This document shows positions 42,251 to 54,245 of a DNA stretch of 64,000 nucleotides, piece after piece (position 1 is the stretch's first letter; each line of letters begins with the position of its first letter). The notes under the pieces were generated by a model that did no database searches, had not been told where the DNA came from, and saw nothing but the letters and a program-made list of their open reading frames with translations. The stretch comes from Vitellaria paradoxa (taxonomy: Eukaryota; Streptophyta; Magnoliopsida; Ericales; Sapotaceae), in the NCBI GenBank assembly GCA_019916065.1, contig CM034240.1, positions 44,652,026 to 44,716,025 on the forward strand, given 5' to 3'. The position numbers and the translations under genes were made by a program.

Positions 42251-44530
42251 TGCAATACCTAGCATTTGTTTTTGGCTATTTACGTGTTATTTGGGGCTAT
42301 TAAATAATTAGTTTGATATTTAACTTATTTTATTTTATTTCTCTTAGGACAAGTGTGGTCTGAATTGGTAATGAGTTGGACAACTAAGTTAGAGGCCTAG
42401 CTTTCTTTTCCTTTTCCCTTTTCTTTTTATTTTTCTTTTTCTTTTTCTCCTTGGTCGGGTTGCCCAGAGAAGAGAAATGGGAGAAGAGAGCCAATAGAGA
42501 GAAAAGAAAAAGAGAGATGAGAGAGAGATAGAGAGAGAAAGTGTGATCCAAAGCGGAAGGTCAGCGGATCAAGGTAGTATTCGACATTGTGAACATTGTG
42601 GTGACATCTATTTTTGGTGATTTGGCCTGAGGTGGGAGAAATCGGCTCTTAAAGGTTGGGAGCTCAACTGATTTTCTTCGTTTCCCTTTGAATTTGAGGT
42701 AGGTAAGACTTATAGTTGTATTCTAGACATTGCTAGAATGATTTTGATATATATATATATATATGTGATGATTTTGGTAGATGGTAATATATGTGTATAT
42801 ATATGTGTGTGTGAATATATATGTTGTGGGTTCGTTCGTATATATGCCCAATCTTGTTTATTTTTTAGTCTTATTGCATGATATTGAGATATATGTTGTT
42901 GTGGGTTGTGGTACCATTTCTAAACTTGAGATGCTAGGAATTTGGTATTTTTTGTGCCGAATCAAGTTTGTGGCAACTCAAATTTGTGCTGTGGACCATA
43001 GGTCGTGGAAACAGGCTTCTCGTGGACATCCCGCGAGCTTCCCACAAGGCTAGAAGGATCTTTATATCTTCTTGCGACTCAGAGCGGTCTTCTCGTGCCA
43101 TTCCCGCTCGTTTTAAACTTCCCACGCTCTTCCCGTGCCCTTCCCGTGCTCTTCGCGCGGGAAGGTATTTTTGACCCGGTTTGAGTTCTTTTTGATCCGG
43201 TTTGAATGGACATCATAAATGTTGAAATTATACACATTTTGGGACCATAAAATGTCATTATGGATGATTGAGCGCATCATACTTTTATTATAATGTTGAG
43301 ATGTTATGATTATTTAACATGATAGCGCATATCATGTGCATGAGAATGGGGTTTCATCCTCCGGTGGATACTTTGATCATTAATTAGCTGAAAGTACCAT
43401 ATTTAAAGTGTGACATGCCAAGGCACAAGTTATATATATAGACGGGATCCTTGATTTTGAGAAGAAAATGAGATTTTGAAGATACCAGATCATCCCTAGT
43501 CGATATATATGACTAGAGCTCAGTCATTTGGAGTTGGAACGTTAATATTGAGATGAGATATTATGAGATTTCCTCCGAGCTGTAGCTGGACCCTACTTGA
43601 CATAAACAGATGCCTGACTAAGAGTGTAACACAGTTCCCTTGAGTCTTAGCTGATTAGGGTGTAACACGGTTCTCCAACTACTATTTATATTGATTATCC
43701 TGCTTGAGCTAAGCAGATACCTGACTAGGAGTATAACACGGTTCCCTAACAGAAGGGTTAGGGGGTGTAACACGGTTCCCCTGAATCTTACACCAATTGA
43801 GGTGTAACACAGTTCCCCATTCGATTTATATGTGTATACTGAGATATACGTTTGTCGTGAATATAAACGGTATAGTTTGTGACCCCGTATGCAGTGCTAA
43901 GCGTCACCCGTCACAGGATAAAGTTAGGATAGATGGAGACTAGAGTAGGCATTGACATTGCATTCCATTACATCCTATTGCATGAGATTGCATTTATATT
44001 CTTTTATATTGAGATGTATGATTTATCCAGTTGAGTTTGAGTTTGGTTATGAAATAAGAAATATAACTAGGAACTGCGGTGACTTGATTCCCGAGATAGG
44101 ATACGTAGGCAGCTTAAGTTAGAGCAGCCTGGATCCGGTCTTAACTATAGGTAATAACATTTGTGTTTAGTTTTCTTAATTGAGTGTTGAATTATTAGTA
44201 TTATAAGTAGTGTGATTTAGAGGGTGGGTCCTATATTGATATTTATGATATTATTATTTGGATAGCTATAAACATGGTTATAATAATTATTCTAATCGTG
44301 TAGACTCTTGATGTGGTCATTGGAAATGGTGTTGAGGTGGATGATGCTATTGATAAATTGATGGTAATTTATTTAAATATTAGTTTTATATGGGACTGAG
44401 GGACGTATTCAGTTGCTCTAATGATGGTCATTATATTATGACTTAACCTTAGAACGGGTTTTTATTTAATTTAATTTGTTCCTATATTCACATGCCGTCG
44501 GTCTCGGACAATTAACTTAGAGGCGTGACA
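42251..44530 (+). mobile_element. Solo LTR, copy 1 (2.28 kb)
   Basis: The repeat begins TGCAATACC and ends GCGTGACA (TG...CA). GAAAC precedes and AAAAC follows, a 5-bp duplication with one mismatch. It aligns along its length with 61394-63528, sharing a purine-rich 'gagagagaaagtg' tract, 'aaggcacaagttatatata' and 'acgggatcc', and clusters of 'gtgtaacacggttcccc' repeats (43620-43820). No gag-pol, primer binding site or second LTR adjoins, so it is a solo LTR left by recombination. Assignment to Gypsy-type elements by LTR length is only a guess. Confidence 0.75.
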
Positions 44531-44535
44531 AAAAC

Positions 44536-45231
44536 ACATGTACATATTATAATAACATAATGTGTATTGAATGTTAAGTAAATTTAATTTAATTATTTCA
44601 ATTGACTTGATCTTATTATTTCAAATTCATAATAAAAATCAATAACTGTTATTTTATGAAAGATAACTAAATCGAATATTATTAAATAAACAACTAAATG
44701 AAGCTTCTTAAATTTAATTTATTCAATTCGAAATTTAAGTTTTAACAAAATCACGTATAATTCTAATCATTGTGTGTGAATACCTAAAAATTAAACCAAT
44801 TAAGAAAACAAATTCCCACTTGATGATCTCATCGATGTGGTCACGCGGGGGAAATACCTATTTATACATTTTATACTCCTAAGGTTTTATGGTGAGTTTT
44901 TAACTTGTGCGAGGAAATTTTGTCCCCAATTTTTTTGTAAACCTCCCCTTTCCCATGCTCGTTTAGATCTCCCATCAGTGTGGATCTACATGAAAGAAAA
45001 TGGTGAAATAAAGCGGTCACAGATGGTCTCCGATTAAGGACTCTCCGATATTTAAGTCAATTATAAGTATTGATAATAATCTCGTATAAATATATCTTTA
45101 TAGAGTGAGAATGTGATATATTTTATGTTGATTTAACTATAAAGTAGTGGCAGGTGATAGCATATACTAGATAATGTGAACTTCAAGACTTGTGAGAAAG
45201 TGACTTTTTTAATATATTTTGTAGATCTTAT
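44536..45231. other. Intergenic DNA, no recognised feature
   Basis: A slightly GC-richer patch at 44830-45040 has a short open frame without homology that I recognise. The rest is AT-rich. Confidence 0.35.
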
Positions 45232-45397
45232 TTCCTGATATACTTGAGTGTAGTACATGAAATAATTATATGATGTAATTATCAAATTATTTAATTTCAA
45301 TTTAAGTAGAGTGTTCCTTAATATACTTGAATGTAGTACATAAAATAATTATATAATATAATTATCAAACCATTTAATTTCAATTTAAATAGAGTAT
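45232..45397. repeat. 83-bp tandem duplication
   Basis: Two units (45232-45314 and 45315-45397) share 'atatacttga(g/a)tgtagtac' and 'atttaatttcaatttaa(g/a)tagagt' with few differences. Confidence 0.8.
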
Positions 45398-45664
45398 ACC
45401 CTCTAGTCAAAGTGTAATTTATGATCATAGAAGCAGTGCGATGGTCGGGCTGGTTATCTTTTTAGCCACACGCCATTGTTGGAATAACTTTCTAAAAGTT
45501 AATGACTTTGGCCCATTAGAGTTAGAGGGTGGCATGAATATATTGGAATTTATAAAGTAATTAAACAATCATGACAGGAAAGGGTACTTGATTTGGTGGT
45601 ATTTAGTTGGTGATATCAATATTTAAGTGAAGTTCATAAATGTTATTTATGTAGGTATAAATTA

Positions 45665-45837
45665 TAGGTGTGTTTGGAATTATATAAAAGTGTATAAAAT
45701 AAAATAAAATTGTAAAAATAAATGTTTCGTAATTTATGCAGTGAGTAAAGAATTTTAAATTTTATTATCTCGTAATTCATGTTTATAGAGTTTTATAGAA
45801 TTTTATTTTATCTGAAAAAACTCCAAACGGAGCCTAT
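45665..45837. repeat. MITE-like repeat, copy 2 of the unit at 1125-1303
   Basis: It begins 'gtgtgtttggaattatataa' and ends 'actccaaacggagcc', with 'tcgtaatttatgcagtgag' and 'ttattatctcgtaattcatg' inside. The ends are imperfect inverted repeats. Confidence 0.55.
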
Positions 45838-46150
45838 AGCTCTCCGTTCATTCATTGCTTTTGTAGATTAAATTATTTTTGTTGTGCAACATATGAGCCT
45901 CTTTGGAACTAAAAAAAAAAATACTGAAATATCTTTATAAAATTTAATAAAATTTTAATTTTTTATTTACTGTATAAATTAGAGGACTATACTTTTATAT
46001 CAAATTTTAGAACTCCAAACACATCTTTTAAGTATCAAAAAGTCCACCGGAGAGAGGTTAAACTTGGTCTAGGTATATCCTAATATTCGGTTAAAAAAAT
46101 ATTGGTTTTATCAATTTTGTTCAAATTAATTAATATAAAGATATTATTAG

Positions 46151-47154
46151 GAGATGTTTGTTTTGAGCAGTAACGAAAAATAAAATTTAATTGAGTAATT
46201 TTTACTTTCCATTATAGCAGTTTAGATGACGAGAGTAACAATTACTTTAGGTTAACAATTATCCTTAAATTTTACTCCAAGGGAGATGGGTAATAGAGGT
46301 AATGAAAATAATGAAAAAATTTTATCTTTTTCTCATTACCCCGTAAAATAATTTTTTACTCCGTGTAAAACCTTAAGAAACGTTCTCCTGTAAATAATTA
46401 TAATAAATATTACAAAATAATAATTTATTTAATCAAACTAAAATTAATTAATTATTAGATTATTTTATCAAAATAATATTAAACAAATAATAGTATATTA
46501 TTAAAATAATTTATTAATTTTATGACTAAAATTATTTATTTTCTCAAATTAAAATTAATGTTTAATAAATAATAACGACTTATTAAAATAATTTATTAAA
46601 TAAAAATTATGTCTCATAAATAATAATTTACTAGATTATGTATTGTATTAATATAATTTATTAAAATTAATAATTTATTTAAATAAATTAAAATTATTTG
46701 TCTTGTTAAATTATTTATCAAAATAAAAATAATTTTTAAGAAATAATAATTCACCATTAAAATTAATTACTATTGAAATATTTATCTATGATAAAATTAT
46801 TTTTTATAATCAATATTTTTATTTATATATTTTTAATAATATATTTTTATTAAAATTAATTATTATTAAAATAACAATGATTATGATGATTTATTTTATT
46901 ATAATATTTTATTAAAATTAAATATTAACTTTTGTCCTTAGTTAATTTATCCTCATTCCAAATATAATGAACTTTTACCCCTTTAAAATTTTTTAACATT
47001 TCAGACATAATATAATTATTAAGGATTAATATTTATTCTTTTATTTTAAACATAAGTATCACAAATTTGTTACTCCATTAATTATTATTAGAGTAACAAT
47101 TATCCCAATAATCTTTTACCCCTAAATTTTTTTATTCCGTACCAAACATATCTT
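46151..47154. mobile_element. 1-kb AT-rich TIR element upstream of 4CL
   Basis: The left end 'agatgtttgttttgagcag' mirrors the right end, which reads 'agatatgtttggtacgg' on the other strand. Adjacent inner words 'agtaacaattactttaggtt' and 'attagagtaacaattatccc' also recur in inverted fashion. A shorter relative lies in 4CL intron 3 (about 50979-51435). Confidence 0.45.
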
Positions 47155-47702
47155 TAATGTATGAGTATTTAAAAATTTATCCCAAATACTAAAAATAAAA
47201 AAGTAATTAAACACAATATTTGAGAGTTATATATATTGTAACTAGTAATGCAATTGTGGTTTTTTTTTTTTTTTTAATGTGACTAGCAGGCAATTGCCAG
47301 ATTTAACGATACGACTTTCTCATTTTCATTGTTTTTTCATATGTAGGAATATTAGGCAGAGCAGACCATTTTTAAACTCAAAGCTTGTCTTTATCTTTTA
47401 AAAAGCATATTCAATGAACCACCAGCTCTCCGGCTGATTTGATTCTCTCATCTCATGCATGATATAATTATATCCTGTAGTCGCCGGTCGGCCGGCCGCC
47501 GTCGACAACCCTTTCCGGCGGGGGTAGGTAAAGGGGCCTCTTTGGAATACTCTCATTTCAAAAAGTCAAATCCCAATTTCATCCTCATCGTCACCTAATC
47601 TGGGCCCCATTCTCCACGGAACGCCACCACCCAAAAAGGACCAGACACTTACCCAAAAAAAAAAAAAAAAGGACCAGACACCTCTCTCTCTCTCTCTCTC
47701 TC

Positions 47703-47709
47703 ACCAACC
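47703..47709 (+). promoter_or_regulatory. AC element (ACCAACC) upstream of 4CL
   Basis: ACCAACC matches the AC-II class of MYB-binding sites typical of lignin-pathway promoters. It lies about 300 bp before the 4CL start codon, right after a CT microsatellite. Confidence 0.5.
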
Positions 47710-47820
47710 CCACTTCTATTGGAGGAGAGATTCCCCCAATCAACGTTCAACAAAAACCCATTTTTCATCCAATTTTGCCACTCAAAAATTCAGAAATCCC
47801 CATCAACCCCTTCCTCCTCG

Positions 47821-47827
47821 ACCAACC
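47821..47827 (+). promoter_or_regulatory. Second AC element (ACCAACC) upstream of 4CL
   Basis: An identical ACCAACC word lies 118 bp after the first; near matches (CACCAACTT, CACCAACTA) follow at about 47842 and 47920. A TATA-like 'tatttataa' lies at 47882-47890. If transcription starts shortly after it, both AC elements fall in the usual promoter interval. The start site itself is not visible. Confidence 0.45.
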
Positions 47828-48004
47828 CCTCCCACCACCTCCACCAACTTTCACTCCTGCGTCTGTGTCTATATCTATATGTATTTATAACTCTAAGGTC
47901 TTCGTATTCTCCCCTCAGCTCACCAACTATCAAATTTTCAAACCCAATCCATTTGCTTATTTTTTTTAAAATCTTTTCTAATTCAGCGAGCTTTCCAAAT
48001 CTCA

Positions 48005-51000
48005 ATGGAGTCCAAAACAGAGCTAAAAGAAGAAATCATTTTCCGATCAAAGTTACCGGACATTTACATTCCCAAACATCTCCCTCTCCATTCTTATTGC
48101 TTCGAAAACATCTCCCAATTCAGTTCGCGGTCCTGTCTAATAAACGGCGCAACCGGAGAAGTCTTCACCTACGCCGATGTCGAGCTCACCGCCAGAAAAG
48201 TCGCCGCCGGCCTCGACAAACTCGGCGTTAAGCAGGGAGAAACCATCATGCTCCTCCTACCCAACTCGCCGGAGTTCGTCTTCGCCTTCCTCGGCGCGTC
48301 CTTTCGCGGCGCCGTCACTACCATGGCCAACCCCTTCTTCACTCCGGCGGAGGTGGTGAAGCAAGCCAAGGCGTCCAACGCCAAGATCATCGTCACCCAG
48401 GCCTGCCACGTCGACAAAGTGAAGGAGTTCGCGGCGGAGAACGCCGTGAAGGTCATCTGCATTGACTCGCCGCCGCCGGAGGGAGGTTGTTTGCATTTCT
48501 CCGAGCTCACTCAGGCCGACGAGCGCGACATGCCGGATGCGAAAATCAGCCCAGACGACGTCGTCGCTCTGCCGTACTCCTCCGGCACGACGGGTCTGCC
48601 GAAGGGGGTGATGTTAACCCACAAAGGGCAGGTGACAAGTGTCGCCCAACAGGTCGACGGCGAGAATCCGAACCTATACATGCACAGCGACGACGTGATG
48701 ATGTGTGTCCTACCATTGTTTCATGTATATTCTCTGAACTCGGTTCTCCTCTGTGGGTTGAGAGTCGGTGCGGCGATTCTGATCATGCAGAAGTTCGAGA
48801 TCGTTTCGTTCTTGGAGCTGATACAGAAGTACAAGGTGACGATCGGACCGTTCGTGCCGCCGATCGTTTTGGCGATCGCTAAGAGCCCGGCCGTCGATAA
48901 ATATGACCTGTCGTCGGTTCGGACGGTGATGTCGGGGGCTGCGCCGCTGGGGAAGGAGCTTGAAGACACCGTGAGAGCCAAATTTCCCAACGCCAAGCTT
49001 GGTCAGGTAAATTCATTATTTCATATCAATCTTTTTATCTCCTTTTATTTGTTTGATTTTTTTTGTTTAATTCCTTTTTTTAAATATGAAAATTATTATT
49101 TTTACGTGAATACAGTTAGATATTTTGGTGTATTTAATGCCTTCAAGCGTTAGTCTTGGTAAACGTGTTATTGAAACTTGTGCTTTGTTTTTTTTTAATA
49201 ATAAAATTACAATTATATGTCATATATTTTTATTTAAAATAGTAATTTTAATTGTAGAATATTTTTTTTAAAAATAAATCTTTAAATAAAAATCAAAAAT
49301 AAAAAATTGACGTTTTTTATTTGGATTCTGTTTAAAACTCTAAATTTTAGGGATATTTGAATGACAAAAAATATAAAAAAAATTAATATAAAATTAATAT
49401 GTAGCGAAATTTGACTAAAAAAATGAATAATTTTTGTTGAAATTTAATAAACTAAACACTCTTTTTCTCAAAAATAAAAATAAAAATTTCTAAAAATTAT
49501 CAACTTTCTTATTTTACTACATGAGTTATAGAATTTCAACTTTCATCAATTTTTACTAATTTTATATTTATATATACAGGGCTATGGAATGACAGAGGCA
49601 GGGCCAGTGCTGGCAATGTGCTTGGCGTTTGCGAAGGAACCATTTGAGATAAAGTCGGGGGCTTGTGGGACTGTGGTGAGGAATGCCCAGATGAAGATCG
49701 TCCACACCGACACTGGTGCTTCTCTCCCTCGGAACCATCCCGGAGAGATTTGCATTAGAGGTGACCAAATTATGAAAGGTATATATCTTATCTCTCTCTC
49801 ATCAATGTATATATATATATATATATGTAGATGCATTTGCAAGTGAAAGATAATATCTATAAAAAAAATAATACTAATTACGTTGCATGACGCATCTGAA
49901 ATGTATTTTGGTGTATTCAAAAAACATGCGTGTTTTTAATATAATTTAGATATAAATACGATACAAAATTTAAAATATCTATACTTCATAAAGCAGAAAC
50001 AATATAATTATAGTAATTTTGTAAATAAAAAAATTCAAATGATTCTTTTTCTTATAAGGTAAATAAGTCCACATCTAAGTCACCATCGTTCCTAATTCTT
50101 TTGGGTTGTATAACATTATTTTTTTTACAAAGTGATAAGGTTGTTGAGTGATAATAGTATTATGATAGTATATTTTCTATAAAAAAAAAAAAAAAGACGG
50201 GTATATTCTAACATCATAGCACTAACCAAAAAATTTGACCTTTCCCACTTTTGGAAGTGGTACTGTTGATGTTTTTTTATTGTATGGTTGGTAGCTCCAA
50301 AGTCTCAATTGGGTGGGATGCCAGTCACATTTCGGGTTTACCATACACCCATGTAACCTTTGTCACCAAATTCTGAATTTTGTCTTCCTCTATACGAAGA
50401 AAAGGGGAGGCTGATGTGAGTCCGATATCTTGGAGTCATGATATTATTAAATTAAAATTTCACCCTTCATATATATTTATATAATTAAAAAAATATAGAT
50501 AATTGTGGATTTATGGTTTGAAAATAAATTAAAAATTTAGAAAAACGTAATTTATTTTATATAACTGTCACTTTTAAAACATTATGGTAATGTTTTCTTG
50601 TTCTATTTTCGGATATAATAGCACTTTTCTTGAATTAATTTCTTATTCAAGTAAGTGATGCTCTAACCATGAACAAATATGTGTGTGTCAGGTTATCTAA
50701 ATGATCCAGAAGCCACAGAGAGAACCATAGACAAAGAAGGCTGGTTACATACAGGGGATATTGGCTATATCGACGAAGATGACGAGCTCTTCATAGTTGA
50801 TCGGTTGAAAGAACTAATCAAATACAGAGGGTTCCAAGTAGCCCCTGCAGAGCTTGAAGCCCTTCTACTCACTCATCCCGGCATTTCAGACGCTGCTGTT
50901 GTTCCGTAAGTACATCACCCAATTTCCTCCCCATTCCCTGATGTTTTGGATTGTAAAAATTTTATCTTTAACACTTTAGGGCAAGTTTGTTTTTTTGATA

Positions 51001-52277
51001 AAAGAAGGTAAATTTTACTGATAAGGATTACCCTTATACGAGGGTAAATTGTTAAGGAAAAAAAATTATGCATTTTTTTCATTATCCGATAGAACATAAC
51101 CCTAAACAATATTACTCTAGTAATGTTTTTTTTTTTTTTTTCAGTATTTCAAACTTAATTTATTACTGGATAATATTTATTCTTTTAATCCAAACATAAG
51201 CGTCATTAACTTATAAAATTTTTGGAGTAGTCAGAAGTTAGTAAAAATTAATAAAAGTTATAGTTTCATAATTCGTACAGTGAAATAAAAAGTGAATAAT
51301 TTTTAATTTTTTTTTATTTTTCGGCGAAATTTAGAGTTATAAATGGAGCCAATTATCCATTAACTATTATTGGGGTAACAATTATTCTTGTAATTTTTCG
51401 CTCTAAAATTTTCATCTCGTATCAAATATTTTTTTAGTATAATCAGAACGATGTGATAATAATATTTTAATTAATAAAAAATAACTTTACGGATTTTTTT
51501 GTTTTAAATTAATTAGATTATAACTTCATCACATTATTGTTATTTTTTTTTAATTTTTTAAAAAGAAAATCTTTTATTTGCACAACTTTGCTTATATTCT
51601 TATGGACAGATTTGGTTAAAATCCCGATGGGCTCTGACTTTTTCTTTATTCGTCCATTAATTGGTTTAGGATGAAAGACGAATCGTCAGGAGAAGTTCCA
51701 GTTGCTTTTGTTGTGAGATCAAAGGGGTCCGAGATCACCGAGGAAGAAATCAAGCAATTCGTCTCCAAGCAGGTTTGTGATTGGCGGCTTTATATGGATT
51801 TCCAATTCCTTGTTTTAGATTCTTTAATTCTACCTGATTTTCTCAAGGATTGACGCAATATAACTCTAAAGAAAATTTGAGCCCAAAAATTTCTAAATTT
51901 TTTTTTTAAACTTTTTTTTATCTAACAACTAAAAATTTCAAAAAATTCTTGAAATTTTTTTCAACTTTTTAACGAATAATCAAAAATTACTTGAAATTCT
52001 TAAATGTTACTGAAATTTTCAAAATCTTACCAAACGCATAAAAAATTATATCAAGTACTTTTTATAAAAAAAAAAATTACTAAAAATTTTGTTTCCAAAC
52101 TGGCCCAACATGCCAAGACCGAAATCTTATATCATGGACAAATGCTCTGTTTTGCAGGTAGTTTACTACAAAAGAATAAAACGGGTTTTCTTTACGGAGG
52201 CAATTCCAAAAGCCCCATCTGGGAAAATCCTGAGGAAGGACTTGCGGGCAAGATTGGCAGCTGGTCTTCCAACCTAA
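48005..52277 (+). CDS. 4CL: 4-coumarate:CoA ligase, 5 exons, 545 aa
   Basis: Activates 4-coumarate and related hydroxycinnamates to CoA thioesters, feeding lignin and flavonoid synthesis. Exons 48005-49006, 49580-49778, 50692-50905, 51670-51772 and 52158-52277 sum to 1638 nt, all with GT-AG introns. ANL-superfamily motifs are intact: the AMP-binding box [13 protein letters not shown] at 190-201, box II GEICIRG at 389-395, the hinge [20 protein letters not shown], and the C-terminal PSGKILRK with the adenylation lysine at 529. The substrate pocket shows HVYSLN, GAAP and GPVLAMC; the Val-Leu pair whose loss permits sinapate use in other 4CLs is present, so ordinary coumarate/ferulate/caffeate preference is expected. 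Length fits (~540). Overall sequence looks like a conventional bona fide 4CL; I did not resolve class I versus II. Exon 1 is notably GC-rich against an AT-rich setting. AC elements upstream fit MYB control. Confidence 0.96.
50979..51435. repeat. AT-rich MITE-like insertion in 4CL intron 3
   Basis: Words 'caagtttgtttttttgataa', 'attattggggtaacaattat' and 'atctcgtatcaaatat' match, in part inverted, those of the larger element at 46151-47154. Borders are uncertain. Confidence 0.4.
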
Positions 52278-52778
52278 TTTCTTCCCCCTGTTCTCAATGG
52301 AAGAAGAAGAAGAAGTAAGAGTTGTCGCGAAGCCTCTTATAAACCTAAAATCAGTTTGGTGAGTTAATTGTGTGTAAAATCTGTACCTAAAGGAGACTTG
52401 AACATATTATTTCCATACTACTTGGTGTGATTAAAAAAAGTTACTACCATGTTTATTATTACCTTCCGTCAATTAACCAAGCAAATTAATCTGAATTTTG
52501 TCTGGGAAACACAATTTTTAACTCGGTTGGATTTTAAATTTGCTCTTTAATTATCATTAATTTGAATTTCTTTAGTTTTACCAAAAATTTATCTGTTTAT
52601 TAAATTCAGAATTTAAAGATTAATCAACGTGTGACCAAAGATAATCACAATTTTTTTTTTTAACTATGGACTTCAATTCAACAATAATTATTAGAGGATT
52701 AGTAATTTTTGGATCTCTCATCCAATTCACAATTAAACATAAATCTCCTAAAATCTAAATAAATATAAATAGAAACAC

Positions 52779-52816
<38 letters not shown>

Positions 52817-53879
52817 TAAATCTAGATCTGTGGGACCTCTTTAATACTCCATAAATCTCCTTTATGAAGAACACTCCTCAAATCTAACAAATGGAGTTAA
52901 AAGAAAAATAGGAATAAAGTTTTGTGTTGGAGACTAATCATTGTACTCCATAAATCTCCTTTGGGACGTGGCTCGTGTTTGCTTCGAAGAAAAATTGGAA
53001 GGAAGGAAAAGGGTAAAGGAAAACGAAATGGGACAAAAGAGGTTTTCTTTTCTTTTCTTTTTTATTTTTAATTTAAAAGGGAAAAAGAGAAAAAAAGAAA
53101 GATGAGAAGAAAAAAACATATGGGATCTACGTGCTCCTTTTCCTTCCTATTTTCTGGGAAAAAAAAAAGGGAATAGAGAGAAGTGATAAAAAAGAAAAGG
53201 ATAGAACGTGATAGAAAATTTAAAATTTGAACGTTATATATTTTTTAAAATAATTTTTTTACACAAAATTTGAATTATATACACGTATATATCCACGTAT
53301 TTTTACTAATTTCTTACGATCTAATCAAATAACTTTGAGGAAATAAAAGTTTCTGATCAAAAGAGGAAATTCAAAATTTGTTATGGATTCAATCAAATAA
53401 CAATAATACATCACAAATATATGATGCAAAATCGTAAACTAATTAAATACGTAAATATGTTAATTTTTACTAGAAAACTCTTAATTCTCTTTTAAGTGAA
53501 ATTTAAAGTCTATATGATCATAACTAAACCAAAGCAATTATAAATTAGTAAATTAATAGTTTAGTTACAAAAAATTAGCATAGGAACTCAGATTAATTCT
53601 ATAATTTATATAATTCAATTTTTAATTGCATCCATAATTTAACGTACTTGTAGTAAATGCTTTCAAATGATCTCAAGTGTGGAATAAAATTTTGACAATC
53701 AACCTTTTTCTGATTTATCACACGAACATACTCCACGCTCAAGCGATATCAGAAGATGAATGGTATCGCTTTCTTAACCACATCTCAACATCAAGAGGCT
53801 TCAAAAATGTATAAAAAGTGAATCCTATCGCTAGCCTCCGTCTTTTTCCATCAGATGCAAAACTTAAAAATGTATAAAA
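52278..53879. other. Intergenic region after 4CL
   Basis: Probable 4CL 3' UTR to about 52450. An (AT)16 microsatellite is at 52782-52814. The patch at 52950-53200 is purine-rich simple sequence. No gene is supported. Confidence 0.45.
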
Positions 53880-54245
53880 GTTAAAAAAACAAAATGTAAA
53901 ACTTTACACATCTTTACGAATACGAATTACAAGAGTATAAAATTTTAATTTTTACTCACTGCAAAAAATACGAGACATTAACTTTTATAAATTTATGAAA
54001 CTCCAAATGGGTTCTAGGGGCTGCAGTGAAAAAATAAACAGCTGAGATTACTTTACACTTTAATGACATGTGATTTTTAACATTCCGTATTAATTGTGTT
54101 TCAATCAAATTTTTTAAACTTTTATTTTTATTTTAAAATTAATTTAATTAAAATAAATTGAAACCATTGGATTAAGTGCAAAAAAATCTCAACCCTTCAT
54201 TCTTTCATTACAGTTCCTACAGTAAATTTTTTCACTGCAACCGCC
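53880..54245. repeat. Two abutting MITE remnants
   Basis: 53880-54016 is a reverse-oriented relative of the repeat at 45665-45837 (ends 'gaaactccaaatgggttc'). 54015-54245 opens 'taggggctgcagtgaaaaaa' and closes 'attttttcactgcaaccgcc', an inverted pair of the GGGGCTGCAGT type seen at 22878 and 34552. Confidence 0.5.

Noticed and set aside
43560..43830. Regularly spaced 'gtgtaacacggttccc' words considered as a CRISPR-like array.
   Set aside because: They are irregularly spaced, degenerate, eukaryotic, and part of a solo LTR found twice.
47719..48231. A 170-codon frame overlapping the 4CL start.
   Set aside because: It runs through pyrimidine-rich leader and out of frame through 4CL exon 1; the downstream part is a shadow.
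48169..48996. Other frames within 4CL exon 1 (up to 131 codons).
   Set aside because: The GC-rich exon lacks stops by composition; only the frame from 48005 has the ANL motifs.
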